The notes below the pieces were generated by a model, which was not told where the DNA came from, did not search any database, and saw only the letters and a program-made list of their open reading frames with translations. Both the position numbers and the translations under genes were made by a program. This document shows, one piece after another, positions 46,208 through 54,417 of a stretch of 64,000 bases of DNA. This stretch comes from an uncultured Selenomonadales bacterium (GTDB lineage Bacteria; Bacillota; Negativicutes; Selenomonadales; Selenomonadaceae): the NCBI GenBank assembly GCA_946408355.1, contig CAMJRX010000010.1, positions 1 to 64,000 of the forward strand. Direction: 5' to 3'. The stretch's first letter is position 1. Each line of letters begins with the position of its first letter.

Positions 46208-46981
46208 TTGCTTCTTGTGATTGACATTGGCAACAGCAATATTGTCATGGGTACGTACAGCGGAAAAATTTTGCGTAAACACTGGCGCATTTCGACTGAT
46301 AGACAGAAAACCGGCGACGAATACGGCATGTTGATTAATGATTTGTTTCGCTATCAGGGCGTGAAAATTTCCGACGTTAAGGACATAATTATTTCGTCGG
46401 TGGTGCCGCCGCTGGTCGTGCCTATCGTTAAAATGTGTGAACGTTATTTTAAAATTCGTCCGTTGGTCGTCGGTCCAGGCATTAAAACCGGTATTAAACT
46501 CAACTACGAAAACCCGCGAGCAATCGGCGCAGACAGGATTGTAAACGTTGTTGGAGCTTTTGAGCAATACGGCGGTCCGCTGATTGTTATTGACATTGGA
46601 ACGGCTACGACTTTTGATGTTGTGTCGGAGACAGGCGACTTTTTGGGCGGAGTGATTGCGCCGGGCATTGTGGCGAGTGCAGAGTCTCTTTTCAGTTCGA
46701 CGGCAAAACTTCCGCGCATTGAACTTGTCCCGCCAAAAAGTGTCATTGGGCACAACACGATAACTTGTATGCAAGCGGGAATTATTTATGGCTACGTCGG
46801 GCAGATTGATACGATTGTCGAAAAAATTCGTGCGGAAATGGGCGCGGATTGGCACGCAAAAGTTGTAGCGACGGGCGGGCTTGCAACGATGATTCAACGC
46901 GAATCAAAGACGATTGATAGAATCGACCACTTCTTGACACTAACAGGCTTGCGCGTCCTGCACGAGAGAAATTCCGCATGA
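46208..46981 (+). CDS. coaX: type III pantothenate kinase
   Basis: A 257-residue enzyme of the first step of coenzyme A synthesis. The phosphate-binding LLVIDIGNSNIVMG, the substrate-binding NPRAIGADRIVNVVGAFEQYGGP and VIDIGTATTFDVV are diagnostic of CoaX. It starts at TTG after AGGGAGTG and overlaps the dus start as ATGA, a common gene pair in Clostridia and Negativicutes. Confidence 0.97.
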   Translation: MLLVIDIGNSNIVMGTYSGKILRKHWRISTDRQKTGDEYGMLINDLFRYQGVKISDVKDIIISSVVPPLVVPIVKMCERYFKIRPLVVGPGIKTGIKLNYENPRAIGADRIVNVVGAFEQYGGPLIVIDIGTATTFDVVSETGDFLGGVIAPGIVASAESLFSSTAKLPRIELVPPKSVIGHNTITCMQAGIIYGYVGQIDTIVEKIRAEMGADWHAKVVATGGLATMIQRESKTIDRIDHFLTLTGLRVLHERNSA

Positions 46982-47952
46982 CGACAGAAGAAATTTTCAA
47001 GACGCCAATTTTCCTTGCGCCAATGGCGGGTGTCACGGATACGGCATTTAGAATTTTGGTGCGCGAGTTGATTGGCGACGACTTTGCTAAAAAAAATTTA
47101 CTGATGTTTTCGGAAATGGTTAGCGCGGCGGGCGTCCATTATCGTAACGAAAAAACTTTGGCAATGCTTGAAACGGTTACAGAAGAGCGACCAACGGCAA
47201 TTCAAATTTTCGGCTCCGACCCGACAATCTGCGCGGAGGCGGCGGCTTACGTCGAACAACTCGGCTCGGCTGCCGTCATTGATTTTAATTGCGGCTGTCC
47301 CGCGCCCAAAATCGTCAAGAACGGCGAAGGCTCTGCACTTATGAAAAATCCCGCGCTCGTCGAAAAAATTTTGTCAGCTGTTAAAAAATCTGTTAAACTT
47401 CCTGTTAGCGTCAAAATTCGTCTGGGCTGTGACAAGATTAACGCCGTCGAAGTTGCTAAACGTGTGGAAAATGCGGGCGTCGACTTTATTGCAGTTCACG
47501 GGCGTACACGCGAACAATTTTATTCTGGCGCGGCGAATTGGGAAGAAATTGCTAAAGTCAAAGCCGCCGTTAAAATTCCCGTCATTGCAAACGGTGACGT
47601 TCGAGATTTTGATTCATTGGATAAAATTTTTTCTGTAACTAAAGCCAACGGCGTGATGATTGGACGCGCCGCGCAGGGCAATCCGTGTATTATAAATCGC
47701 TTGCTGAAATATTTTTTAACGGGCGAAAAAATTCCTCCGCTGAATACTCACGAACGCGCAGAAATTATGCGTCGTCACCTGAATAAAATTATTTTTTATA
47801 AGGGCGAATATATCGGCGTCCGCGAAATGCGTGCTCATGCGGCGTGGTATACTAAAGGTTTAACGGGCGGCGCGGAACTTAGAAATTTATTTAACCGTGC
47901 AAATTCTGCTCAAGATTTTTTAGAGGTGATTAAGTTTTGTGATGGACGATAA
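46978..47952 (+). CDS. dus: tRNA-dihydrouridine synthase
   Basis: A 324-residue FMN enzyme that reduces uridines in tRNA D-loops. The start PIFLAPMAGVTDTAFR, the catalytic-Cys motif IDFNCGCPAPKIVKNGEGSALM, FIAVHGRTREQFYSG and the FMN-phosphate stretch NGVMIGRAAQGNP are typical (DusB-like). It overlaps coaX upstream and the aminopeptidase gene downstream. Confidence 0.96.
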   Translation: MTTEEIFKTPIFLAPMAGVTDTAFRILVRELIGDDFAKKNLLMFSEMVSAAGVHYRNEKTLAMLETVTEERPTAIQIFGSDPTICAEAAAYVEQLGSAAVIDFNCGCPAPKIVKNGEGSALMKNPALVEKILSAVKKSVKLPVSVKIRLGCDKINAVEVAKRVENAGVDFIAVHGRTREQFYSGAANWEEIAKVKAAVKIPVIANGDVRDFDSLDKIFSVTKANGVMIGRAAQGNPCIINRLLKYFLTGEKIPPLNTHERAEIMRRHLNKIIFYKGEYIGVREMRAHAAWYTKGLTGGAELRNLFNRANSAQDFLEVIKFCDGR

Positions 47953-49450
47953 AATACTTACGACGCAGGTTTCCGAACTAAGAGAGAAATTGCGCAAATG
48001 GAAACAAATTCAAACTGAAAAGGATGAACAACAAATGGAAGAAAAATGGGAGGACAAAGAAATGGCGAAAAAATTTTCCGCGTGGAATGAATACACCGAC
48101 GAGGAGAAGGCGGCTTTGGAGAATTTAGCGACGGGTTATATCGACTTCATAAGCCGTTGCAAAACCGAACGCGAAAGCGTTGTTGAGATTGTTAAGCAAG
48201 CAAAAGCGTCTGGCTACAAAAATCTTGATGACGTGATTAAAAATAATACTCAACTCAATCCTGGCGACAAAGTTTATGCCATATGCATGAAAAAAACCGT
48301 CGCTCTCTTCCAAATCGGGACTGAACCGCTGGAAAATGGCTTAAAAATACTCGGTGCACATATTGATACTTGTCGACTCGACCTTAAACAAAATCCACTT
48401 TACGAAGACAGCGGATTGGCTTATATGGATACGCACTATTACGGCGGAATAAAAAAGTATCAGTGGGTGACGATGCCGCTGGCTATGCATGGCGTTGTTG
48501 TAAAACGTAATGGACGCGTCATTCATGTTGTCATCGGCGAAAACGAAAGCGACCCTGTTTTTTGTGTAACGGATTTGCTGATTCATTTGTCGAAGGAACA
48601 ACTTAAAAAGACCGCCGATAAAGTCATTGAGGGCGAAGCGTTGGATATTCTCGTTGGCAATTATCCGCTCAAGGAAAATGATAAAGAATCCGTCAAAAAA
48701 GGCGTGCTTAAAATCCTCAAGGACAAATACAACATTACGGAAAAAGATTTTTATTCGGCGGAAATCGCGTTGGTTCCGGCGGGCAAGGCTCGCGAACTCG
48801 GCTTTGATAGAAGTATGATTCTCGGTTACGGGCAAGATGACCGCGTTTGCGCTTATACGTCGCTCGTTGCAATGTTGGAGGCGGGAGAGCAAACTTTAGG
48901 TAAGACGGCTTGTTGTTTGCTCGTCGATAAGGAAGAAATTGGCAGTTACGGCGCAACCGGTATGAAGTCTAGATTTTTTGAAAATACGCTCGCTGAACTT
49001 ATGAACGCCTGCGGACAATACAACGAACTTGCTTTGCGTCGCGCCTTGAAGAATTCGTTTATGCTTAGCTCCGACGTGTCTAGTGCTTATGATGTGCTTT
49101 ACGCCAATGCTTACGAAAAGAAAAATGTTGCCTATCTCGGTAAAGGCATGGTATTTAATAAGTTCACCGGATCGCGTGGCAAAAGTGGTTCGAGTGACGC
49201 CAATGCAGAATACGTCGCTAAACTCCGCGCCATTTTAAATAAGTACAATGTCCGCTTTCAATTTTCCGAACTCGGCAAGGTGGATTTGGGCGGCGGCGGC
49301 ACGATTGCTTACATGATGGCGGAATATGGAATGGAAGTTATCGACAGCGGCGTCGGCGTTTTGAGTATGCACGCCCCTTGGGAGGCTACTTCCAAAGTTG
49401 ATATTTACGAGACTAAAAAAGGTTACGCGGCGTTCCTGGCAGAAATATAA
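47939..49450 (+). CDS. M18-family aminopeptidase
   Basis: A ~502-residue zinc aminopeptidase related to aminopeptidase I. The metal-ligand motifs are visible: GAHIDTCRLDL, YGQDDRVCAYTSL, VDKEEIGSYGATGM, LSSDVSSAYD and SMHAPWEATSKVD. The start is GTG at 47939 or ATG at 47942, both after GAGGTG. The first ~60 residues are a charged helix (LREKLRKWKQIQTEKDEQQMEEKW) not typical of the family. It probably trims cytoplasmic peptides. Confidence 0.93.
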   Translation: MMDDKILTTQVSELREKLRKWKQIQTEKDEQQMEEKWEDKEMAKKFSAWNEYTDEEKAALENLATGYIDFISRCKTERESVVEIVKQAKASGYKNLDDVIKNNTQLNPGDKVYAICMKKTVALFQIGTEPLENGLKILGAHIDTCRLDLKQNPLYEDSGLAYMDTHYYGGIKKYQWVTMPLAMHGVVVKRNGRVIHVVIGENESDPVFCVTDLLIHLSKEQLKKTADKVIEGEALDILVGNYPLKENDKESVKKGVLKILKDKYNITEKDFYSAEIALVPAGKARELGFDRSMILGYGQDDRVCAYTSLVAMLEAGEQTLGKTACCLLVDKEEIGSYGATGMKSRFFENTLAELMNACGQYNELALRRALKNSFMLSSDVSSAYDVLYANAYEKKNVAYLGKGMVFNKFTGSRGKSGSSDANAEYVAKLRAILNKYNVRFQFSELGKVDLGGGGTIAYMMAEYGMEVIDSGVGVLSMHAPWEATSKVDIYETKKGYAAFLAEI

Positions 49451-49526
49451 ATTTGTCAAATTAGTAATGCGTATGAACGCGGTGATAACGTCAAAATTAT
49501 TGTAACGTTGAATCGCGACCATTGGG

Positions 49527-49543
49527 TCAAGCGTCACGCTTGA
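49527..49543 (+). terminator. weak hairpin after the aminopeptidase gene
   Basis: TCAAGCG-TCA-CGCTTGA, a 7-bp stem, followed 11 bp later by A6T5. It may terminate the coaX-dus-aminopeptidase transcript before fba. Confidence 0.45.
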
Positions 49544-49569
49544 ATTGTCAAAAAATTTTTGATTGCTTG

Positions 49570-49599
49570 TTGCAACTTTGCCCGTGAATATGTTAAAAT
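49570..49599 (+). promoter_or_regulatory. promoter of fba
   Basis: TTGCAA (49570-49575), 18-bp spacer, TAAAAT (49594-49599), 67 bp before the fba ATG. Confidence 0.65.
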
Positions 49600-49666
49600 G
49601 CACTTGTTTTTTAGGAGGGGCGCAAGCTCCGCGAATCTGTGTAATAATTTTTGGGAGGTATGCTAA

Positions 49667-50668
49667 ATGCCGTTAATCACAACTAAAGCTATGTTCAAGA
49701 AGGCTTATGAAGGCGGTTTCGCTATCGGCGCGTTCAACGTCAACAACATGGAAATCGTACAGGGCATCACCGGTGCCGCTGCCGAATTGCAATCCCCTGT
49801 TATTCTCCAGTGCTCCGCCGGCGCAAGAAAGTATGCAAATCATCAATATCTCGTCCACCTCGTCCGCGCAGCTCTCGAAGTCAGCGACATTCCGATTGCT
49901 CTGCACCTCGATCACGGTCCGGATTTCGCAACCTGCAAATCCTGCATCGACGGCGGATTTACCTCCGTTATGTTCGACGGCTCGCACTATTCTTTTGCTG
50001 AAAACATTGAGAAGACCAAAGAAGTTGTCGAATATGCGCATGCACACGGCGTAGTTGTTGAGGCTGAACTTGGTCAGCTCGCAGGCGTTGAGGACGACGT
50101 TTCTGTTGACGCCGACAAAGCTCACTACACCAAACCGGAAGAAGTTTTCGAGTTTGTTGAAAAGACCGGTTGCGACTCCTTAGCAATAGCTATCGGCACC
50201 AGTCACGGCGCATTCAAATTCACCCCTGAACAGTGCACCCGCAATCCCGAAACCGGCGTTCTTGAGCCGCCTGAACTCCGTTTCGATATTCTTGCCGAAA
50301 TCGAAAAGAAAATCCCTGGCTTCCCGATTGTTCTTCACGGTGCATCTTCCGTCATTCCGAAGTACGTTAAAATTATTAATGACAACGGCGGCAACCTTAA
50401 AGACGCTGTCGGCATTCCTGAAGCACAGCTCCGCAAAGCGGCAAAATCGGCTGTCTGCAAAATTAACATCGACTCCGACCTCCGCCTTGCATTGACTGCA
50501 GGTATCCGCGAACACTTCGTGCAACACCCCGAACACTTTGACCCGCGTCAATATCTTGCTCCTGGTCGCGCTTATATCAAAGAACTCGTTGAGCACAAGA
50601 TTAAAGAAGTTCTCGGCTCGGACGGCTCTGCACCCGCTATCATGGAACTTGCTAAAGAACTTAAGTAA
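49667..50668 (+). CDS. fba: class II fructose-1,6-bisphosphate aldolase
   Basis: A 333-residue zinc aldolase of glycolysis. Zinc-site motifs ALHLDHGPDFATCKSCIDGGFTSVMFDGSHY, EAELGQLAGVEDDV, AIGTSHGAFKF and VLHGASSV are all present. It has its own promoter and terminator. Its codon choice leans towards C-ending codons more than its neighbours, as expected for a highly expressed gene. Confidence 0.97.
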   Translation: MPLITTKAMFKKAYEGGFAIGAFNVNNMEIVQGITGAAAELQSPVILQCSAGARKYANHQYLVHLVRAALEVSDIPIALHLDHGPDFATCKSCIDGGFTSVMFDGSHYSFAENIEKTKEVVEYAHAHGVVVEAELGQLAGVEDDVSVDADKAHYTKPEEVFEFVEKTGCDSLAIAIGTSHGAFKFTPEQCTRNPETGVLEPPELRFDILAEIEKKIPGFPIVLHGASSVIPKYVKIINDNGGNLKDAVGIPEAQLRKAAKSAVCKINIDSDLRLALTAGIREHFVQHPEHFDPRQYLAPGRAYIKELVEHKIKEVLGSDGSAPAIMELAKELK

Positions 50669-50692
50669 TTTTTTATCCAACTTGAAACAAAT

Positions 50693-50722
50693 AAACCGCT
50701 CTCAAAATTTGGGGGCGGTTTT
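50693..50722 (+). terminator. terminator of fba
   Basis: AAACCGC and GCGGTTT pair over 7 bp and can extend inward with G-T pairs; the right arm runs into TTTTACTTT. Confidence 0.75.
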
Positions 50723-50790
50723 ACTTTGCACAGGAAAAAATTTTTTTGTGTCGAAAATTTAGCCCGTAAAAATTTTTGGAGGGTTTTTTA

Positions 50791-51594
50791 ATGATTAAAA
50801 TAATTTTCTGCGATATGGACGGTACGCTCTTGACGAGTGAAAATAAATTGCCCGAAGGTTTCGACGAAATGATTGCCGAACTCAAAAGGCGTAATGTAAT
50901 TTTCGCGCCTGCCAGCGGTCGGCAATATTTTTCGCTAATTCGTTCGTTTGCAGATTATCTTGACGAATTTTTATTCTTAGCCGAAAATGGGACGCTCGTT
51001 ATGTACAAGGGCGAAGAAATTTTTAGTTGTCCTTTGGGCGTTGAAAATGCTTTGAACGTTTTGGCGACAACCGTTGACTTTGGAAATATTTTGCGCGTCT
51101 ATTGCGGTAAAAAAGATGCTTATATTTTGCGCGAACAAGATACCCCCGAATTTCGCGCCGAACAAGAAAAATATTACACACGTAGCGGCATTGTCGACAG
51201 CTTTAACGAGATTACTGACGAAGCTTTGAAAGTCGCGCTTTTCGATCCGACGGGCAATTCCAAGAAAAATATTTATGATAAGCTTGCGCAGTTCTATGAT
51301 TCGTTGCAAGTTGTTTTAAGTTCGGATTATTGGGTTGACGTGATGTCGCCGAGCATTAACAAAGGCGAGGCAGTTAAAAATATTCAGCGCGTCATGAATT
51401 TTAAGCCCGAAGAGTGCGCGGCGTTCGGCGATTACCTAAACGATTGCGAAATGATTCAATCGGTCGGCTATAGTTTTGCAATGGCGAATGCACACCCTGA
51501 CTTGAAAAAATTTTCCAAATTCGAGACGGCAAGCAATGACGAGGCGGGCGTCTTAGTCGGAATTCGTAAATTAATTGAGGACGGGTTGATATAA
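50791..51594 (+). CDS. Cof-type HAD-IIB phosphatase
   Basis: A 267-residue HAD hydrolase. The nucleophile motif is FCDMDGTLLTSENKLP, motif II ends at APASGRQY, and motif IV is AAFGDYLNDCEMI. The large cap domain places it in the Cof/HAD-IIB group, which dephosphorylates sugar phosphates or cofactors; the substrate is unknown. The start at ATG 50791 follows GGAGGG. It overlaps the ispD start by one base (TAATG). Confidence 0.92.
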   Translation: MIKIIFCDMDGTLLTSENKLPEGFDEMIAELKRRNVIFAPASGRQYFSLIRSFADYLDEFLFLAENGTLVMYKGEEIFSCPLGVENALNVLATTVDFGNILRVYCGKKDAYILREQDTPEFRAEQEKYYTRSGIVDSFNEITDEALKVALFDPTGNSKKNIYDKLAQFYDSLQVVLSSDYWVDVMSPSINKGEAVKNIQRVMNFKPEECAAFGDYLNDCEMIQSVGYSFAMANAHPDLKKFSKFETASNDEAGVLVGIRKLIEDGLI

Positions 51595-52289
51595 TGGTTA
51601 CAGCTATTTTCCCTGCTGCCGGCTCAAGTACGCGCATGGGTGGCGGTGTAAATAAAAATTTATTAAAACTTGCGGGCGAGCCAATTTTGGTTCGGACGCT
51701 GAAAACTTTTTCGCAAGTTGAGCGCATAAAATTTTTAATAGTTGCAGTCGCTGAACACGAAGTCGAGACGGTTGAGAAACTTTTAAGCGCAACGGAAAAT
51801 TTAAAGTCATGGCGTGTGACAATCGGCGGGAGTGAACGCCAATATTCAATCGCGAACGGCTTAAAACTTTTGCCTGATGACGCAGAAATAATTTTGGTAC
51901 ACGACGCAGCACGCCCGTTAATTTCGGTGCAAACTATTAACGATGTAATTGACGCGGTAGAAAAATTCGGCGGAGCAATCGCAGCAGTTCCGGCTAAAGA
52001 CACGATAAAAATTGTCGGTGCGGACAAATTCGTAAGATTTACGCCGCCGCGCAGAGAATTAGTTGCAGTTCAAACGCCACAAGGTTTTCGTCGAGACCTT
52101 TTATTGCGGGCTTACGATAAAGCGGCAGAAGAAAATTTTTTAGGCACGGACGATTCAAGCTTAGTCGAGCGGCTGGGCGTGCGGATAAAAGTTGTGACGA
52201 GCAGTTACGAAAATATAAAAGTCACGACGCCGGAAGATATTCACGTTGCAGAAACGATTTTAAGGGATAGAAATGGAAAAACAACTTGA
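51594..52289 (+). CDS. ispD: 2-C-methyl-D-erythritol 4-phosphate cytidylyltransferase
   Basis: A 231-residue enzyme of the MEP isoprenoid pathway. The CTP-binding start AIFPAAGSSTRMGGGVNKNLLKL, VHDAARPLIS, and the end VTTPEDIHVAETIL are family hallmarks. It is followed by a NUDIX relic and then ispF, the usual partner. Confidence 0.97.
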   Translation: MVTAIFPAAGSSTRMGGGVNKNLLKLAGEPILVRTLKTFSQVERIKFLIVAVAEHEVETVEKLLSATENLKSWRVTIGGSERQYSIANGLKLLPDDAEIILVHDAARPLISVQTINDVIDAVEKFGGAIAAVPAKDTIKIVGADKFVRFTPPRRELVAVQTPQGFRRDLLLRAYDKAAEENFLGTDDSSLVERLGVRIKVVTSSYENIKVTTPEDIHVAETILRDRNGKTT

Positions 52290-52374
52290 ACTTGCGCGAG
52301 AATTGCAAGCCTTAGTATAGACTGGATTTTACTATTGCAAAGATAAATTTTGTTGTGAACGTTACACGCAGTGA
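52273..52374 (+). pseudogene. N-terminal relic of a NUDIX hydrolase
   Basis: Thirty-four codons between ispD and ispF read MEKQLELARELQALV, a TAG stop, then TGFYYCKDKFCCERYTQ and a TGA. This matches the small N-terminal domain of Firmicute NUDIX hydrolases (LQAxAQTGLxYxKDxYDxERYE), with TAG in place of the Gln codon. The rest of the gene is absent. It overlaps the end of ispD by 17 bp. Confidence 0.6.
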
Positions 52375-52384
52375 GGCGATATAA

Positions 52385-52855
52385 ATGATTCGTTTTGGAA
52401 TCGGTTACGACGTGCACAAGCTCGCGCCGAATCGGAAATTAATTTTGGGCGGCGTTGAAATTGAACACACGCTGGGACTAGAGGCACATTCGGACGGCGA
52501 CGTTTTGATTCACGCGATAATTGACGCATTGTTAGGGGCGGCGACGCTCGGAGATATTGGACAGCATTTCCCTATGACGCCGGAGTTTAAAAATATTTCA
52601 AGCGTCGAATTGCTAAAGAAAACTTGCGAACTCGTCAAAGCTAAGGGTTGGTCAATCGGCAACGTGGATTCGATAATCGTTGCACAGAAGCCAAAATTCG
52701 CGCCTTATATTTTAAAAATGCGTGAACGATTAGCGGAAGTTTTGCAAATAGACCTTGACTCGGTGAGCGTTAAAGCAAAGACAGAGGAAGGGCTTGGCTT
52801 TACGGGTACAGAACAGGGAATTTCAGCTTATGCAGTGGCAAGTTTAGAAAAATAA
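52385..52855 (+). CDS. ispF: 2-C-methyl-D-erythritol 2,4-cyclodiphosphate synthase
   Basis: A 156-residue MEP-pathway enzyme. The zinc-site GIGYDVHKL, AHSDGDVLIHAIIDALLGAATLGDIGQHFP and the end KAKTEEGLGFTGTEQGISAYAV are diagnostic. The SD GAGGCG lies just after the NUDIX relic. Confidence 0.98.
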   Translation: MIRFGIGYDVHKLAPNRKLILGGVEIEHTLGLEAHSDGDVLIHAIIDALLGAATLGDIGQHFPMTPEFKNISSVELLKKTCELVKAKGWSIGNVDSIIVAQKPKFAPYILKMRERLAEVLQIDLDSVSVKAKTEEGLGFTGTEQGISAYAVASLEK

Positions 52856-52876
52856 TCGTCGGTTGAGGTGTCGTCC

Positions 52877-53752
52877 ATGAAATTTTTTTCGCGCATTAAG
52901 AAAGATATTCGCGTCATCTTTGAGCGCGATCCTGCAGCAAAGAGCGTATTGGAGGTTATCCTTTGTTATTCGGGACTGCACGCGATTTGGTTGCATAGAA
53001 TTTCGCACGCCCTTTTCAAACGCGGCTGGATAGTATCTGCGCGGCTGGTATCTAATTTTTGCAGATTTTTAACGGGCATTGAAATTCACCCCGGCGCGAC
53101 GATTGGCGACGGACTTTTTATTGATCACGGAACTGGAATTGTCATCGGTGAAACGGCAGAACTTGGAAAGAACGTTACACTTTATCAGGGCGTGACTTTG
53201 GGCGGCACCGGCAAGGAAAAGGGCAAACGTCATCCAACAATCGGCAACAATGTCGTTGTGGCGACGGGTGCAAAAGTTTTAGGCTCATTTAAAGTTGGCG
53301 ATCATGCCAAAATCGGCGCGGGTTCAGTCGTATTAAAAGAAGTTCCGCCGCATGCAACTGTTGTAGGTATACCTGGACGAGTTGTAGTATTACACGGTAA
53401 GCGCGTACATAACGAGGAAGAATATCGCGAAGCAGTTGCAGAGTTATGTAAGGCTCGCGGCTACGACGTGGACAATCCGCAAATTTTTTCTGAACTTATG
53501 GAGGAAATCGACGTTGACTTGAATCATGATGTTTTGCCTGACCCTGAACGCGAAATGATAGAGGTTGCGCTTAGACAAATTCAGCGGTTGGAATCTCGCG
53601 TTAATGAATTGGAAAGGGAACTTGCCGCTGCCCGCGCGGAAATTTCCGCCGAAGCAATGCGCACCTCGTCCATTGAAGTTTCTTTGACAAATAAAGTTGA
53701 CTTGACTAAAAGGAGTGTTGAACATGAAAACTCAACTGAAAATCGTTCGTAA
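52877..53752 (+). CDS. cysE: serine O-acetyltransferase with a long C-terminal tail
   Basis: Makes O-acetylserine for cysteine synthesis. The ATG at 52877 follows GAGGTG; the GTG at 52868 on the track is within the SD. The protein has 291 residues. The N-terminal helices ([29 protein letters not shown]-like) and the left-handed beta-helix ([31 protein letters not shown], then [17 protein letters not shown]) are intact. The last ~65 residues are a coiled coil ([23 protein letters not shown]) and then a tail encoded over the SD and start of the antitoxin gene, suggesting that insertion of the toxin module reshaped the C-terminus. Confidence 0.95.
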   Translation: MKFFSRIKKDIRVIFERDPAAKSVLEVILCYSGLHAIWLHRISHALFKRGWIVSARLVSNFCRFLTGIEIHPGATIGDGLFIDHGTGIVIGETAELGKNVTLYQGVTLGGTGKEKGKRHPTIGNNVVVATGAKVLGSFKVGDHAKIGAGSVVLKEVPPHATVVGIPGRVVVLHGKRVHNEEEYREAVAELCKARGYDVDNPQIFSELMEEIDVDLNHDVLPDPEREMIEVALRQIQRLESRVNELERELAAARAEISAEAMRTSSIEVSLTNKVDLTKRSVEHENSTENRS

Positions 53753-53993
53753 ACAAATGACTGCTGGCGACTTGAAAGGCATTGTGGATTTGCCGAATTA
53801 CGCCGACAATCAGCGCGTGGAAATCACCATAAGCCCCGCCGTAGAACACAAAAAAGTTTTAAGCAAAAAAGAAATTGATGCACTTTTAGATAGTTTCACC
53901 GGTTGCTTGAAAGGCGTAGACCCGTCGAAAACTCTTGACGATTGGCGCAAAGAAAGGTTGGAAGAGAGATATGATATTAAACTTGCTGATTGA
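53724..53993 (+). CDS. putative antitoxin of a PIN-domain toxin pair
   Basis: An 89-residue protein from the ATG at 53724 (SD AAGGAGTG, inside cysE). The N-terminal part ([23 protein letters not shown]) looks like a short beta-rich DNA-binding element. The C-terminus ([29 protein letters not shown]) looks like the toxin-binding helices of VapB-type antitoxins. The gene overlaps the PIN gene by 23 bp. The role is inferred from the arrangement. Confidence 0.7.
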   Translation: MKTQLKIVRKQMTAGDLKGIVDLPNYADNQRVEITISPAVEHKKVLSKKEIDALLDSFTGCLKGVDPSKTLDDWRKERLEERYDIKLAD

Positions 53994-54411
53994 TACGAAC
54001 GTAGTTTTGGATTCCTTTTTGGAACGTGAACCTTTTCTTGCCATGAGTAGACAGGTACTCGCTCTTTCGAGACAATATCCCAATGTACAAAATTTTATCT
54101 CGGCGTCGACCGTAATGGATATTTACTACATCGCTTACAAAAATTTGAAAGATCATCAAATTGTTCGCGGACACTTTAAAAAGCTTTTTGAATTCGTCAC
54201 CGTTGTTAAAGTTACTGCTGATGATATTCACGCCGCCTTTGCATTGAATTGGAAAGATTTTGAGGACTCCGTTCAATATGCCGTTGCCAAGTCGAATAAT
54301 TTTGACGGAATCGTTACGCGCAACATGGAAGGCTTTGTCGTTGACGACGCAGTTAAAATTTTTACGCCCGAAGAGGTTTGCAAATACGTTGAGAAAAATT
54401 TGGAGGAATGA
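53971..54411 (+). CDS. PIN-domain toxin (VapC-like ribonuclease)
   Basis: A 146-residue PIN domain starting at [22 protein letters not shown], with the first acidic residue in LIDTN. Further PIN features are FISASTVMDIYYIAYKN, WKDFEDSVQYAVAKSNNFDGIVTRN with the central acidic cluster, and the end TPEEVCKYV. Members cut RNA in a Mg-dependent manner and are held inactive by the antitoxin. The start on the track (53935) lies inside the antitoxin and is rejected. It lies 6 bp before cysS. Confidence 0.85.
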   Translation: MILNLLIDTNVVLDSFLEREPFLAMSRQVLALSRQYPNVQNFISASTVMDIYYIAYKNLKDHQIVRGHFKKLFEFVTVVKVTADDIHAAFALNWKDFEDSVQYAVAKSNNFDGIVTRNMEGFVVDDAVKIFTPEEVCKYVEKNLEE

Positions 54412-54417
54412 TGCCTT

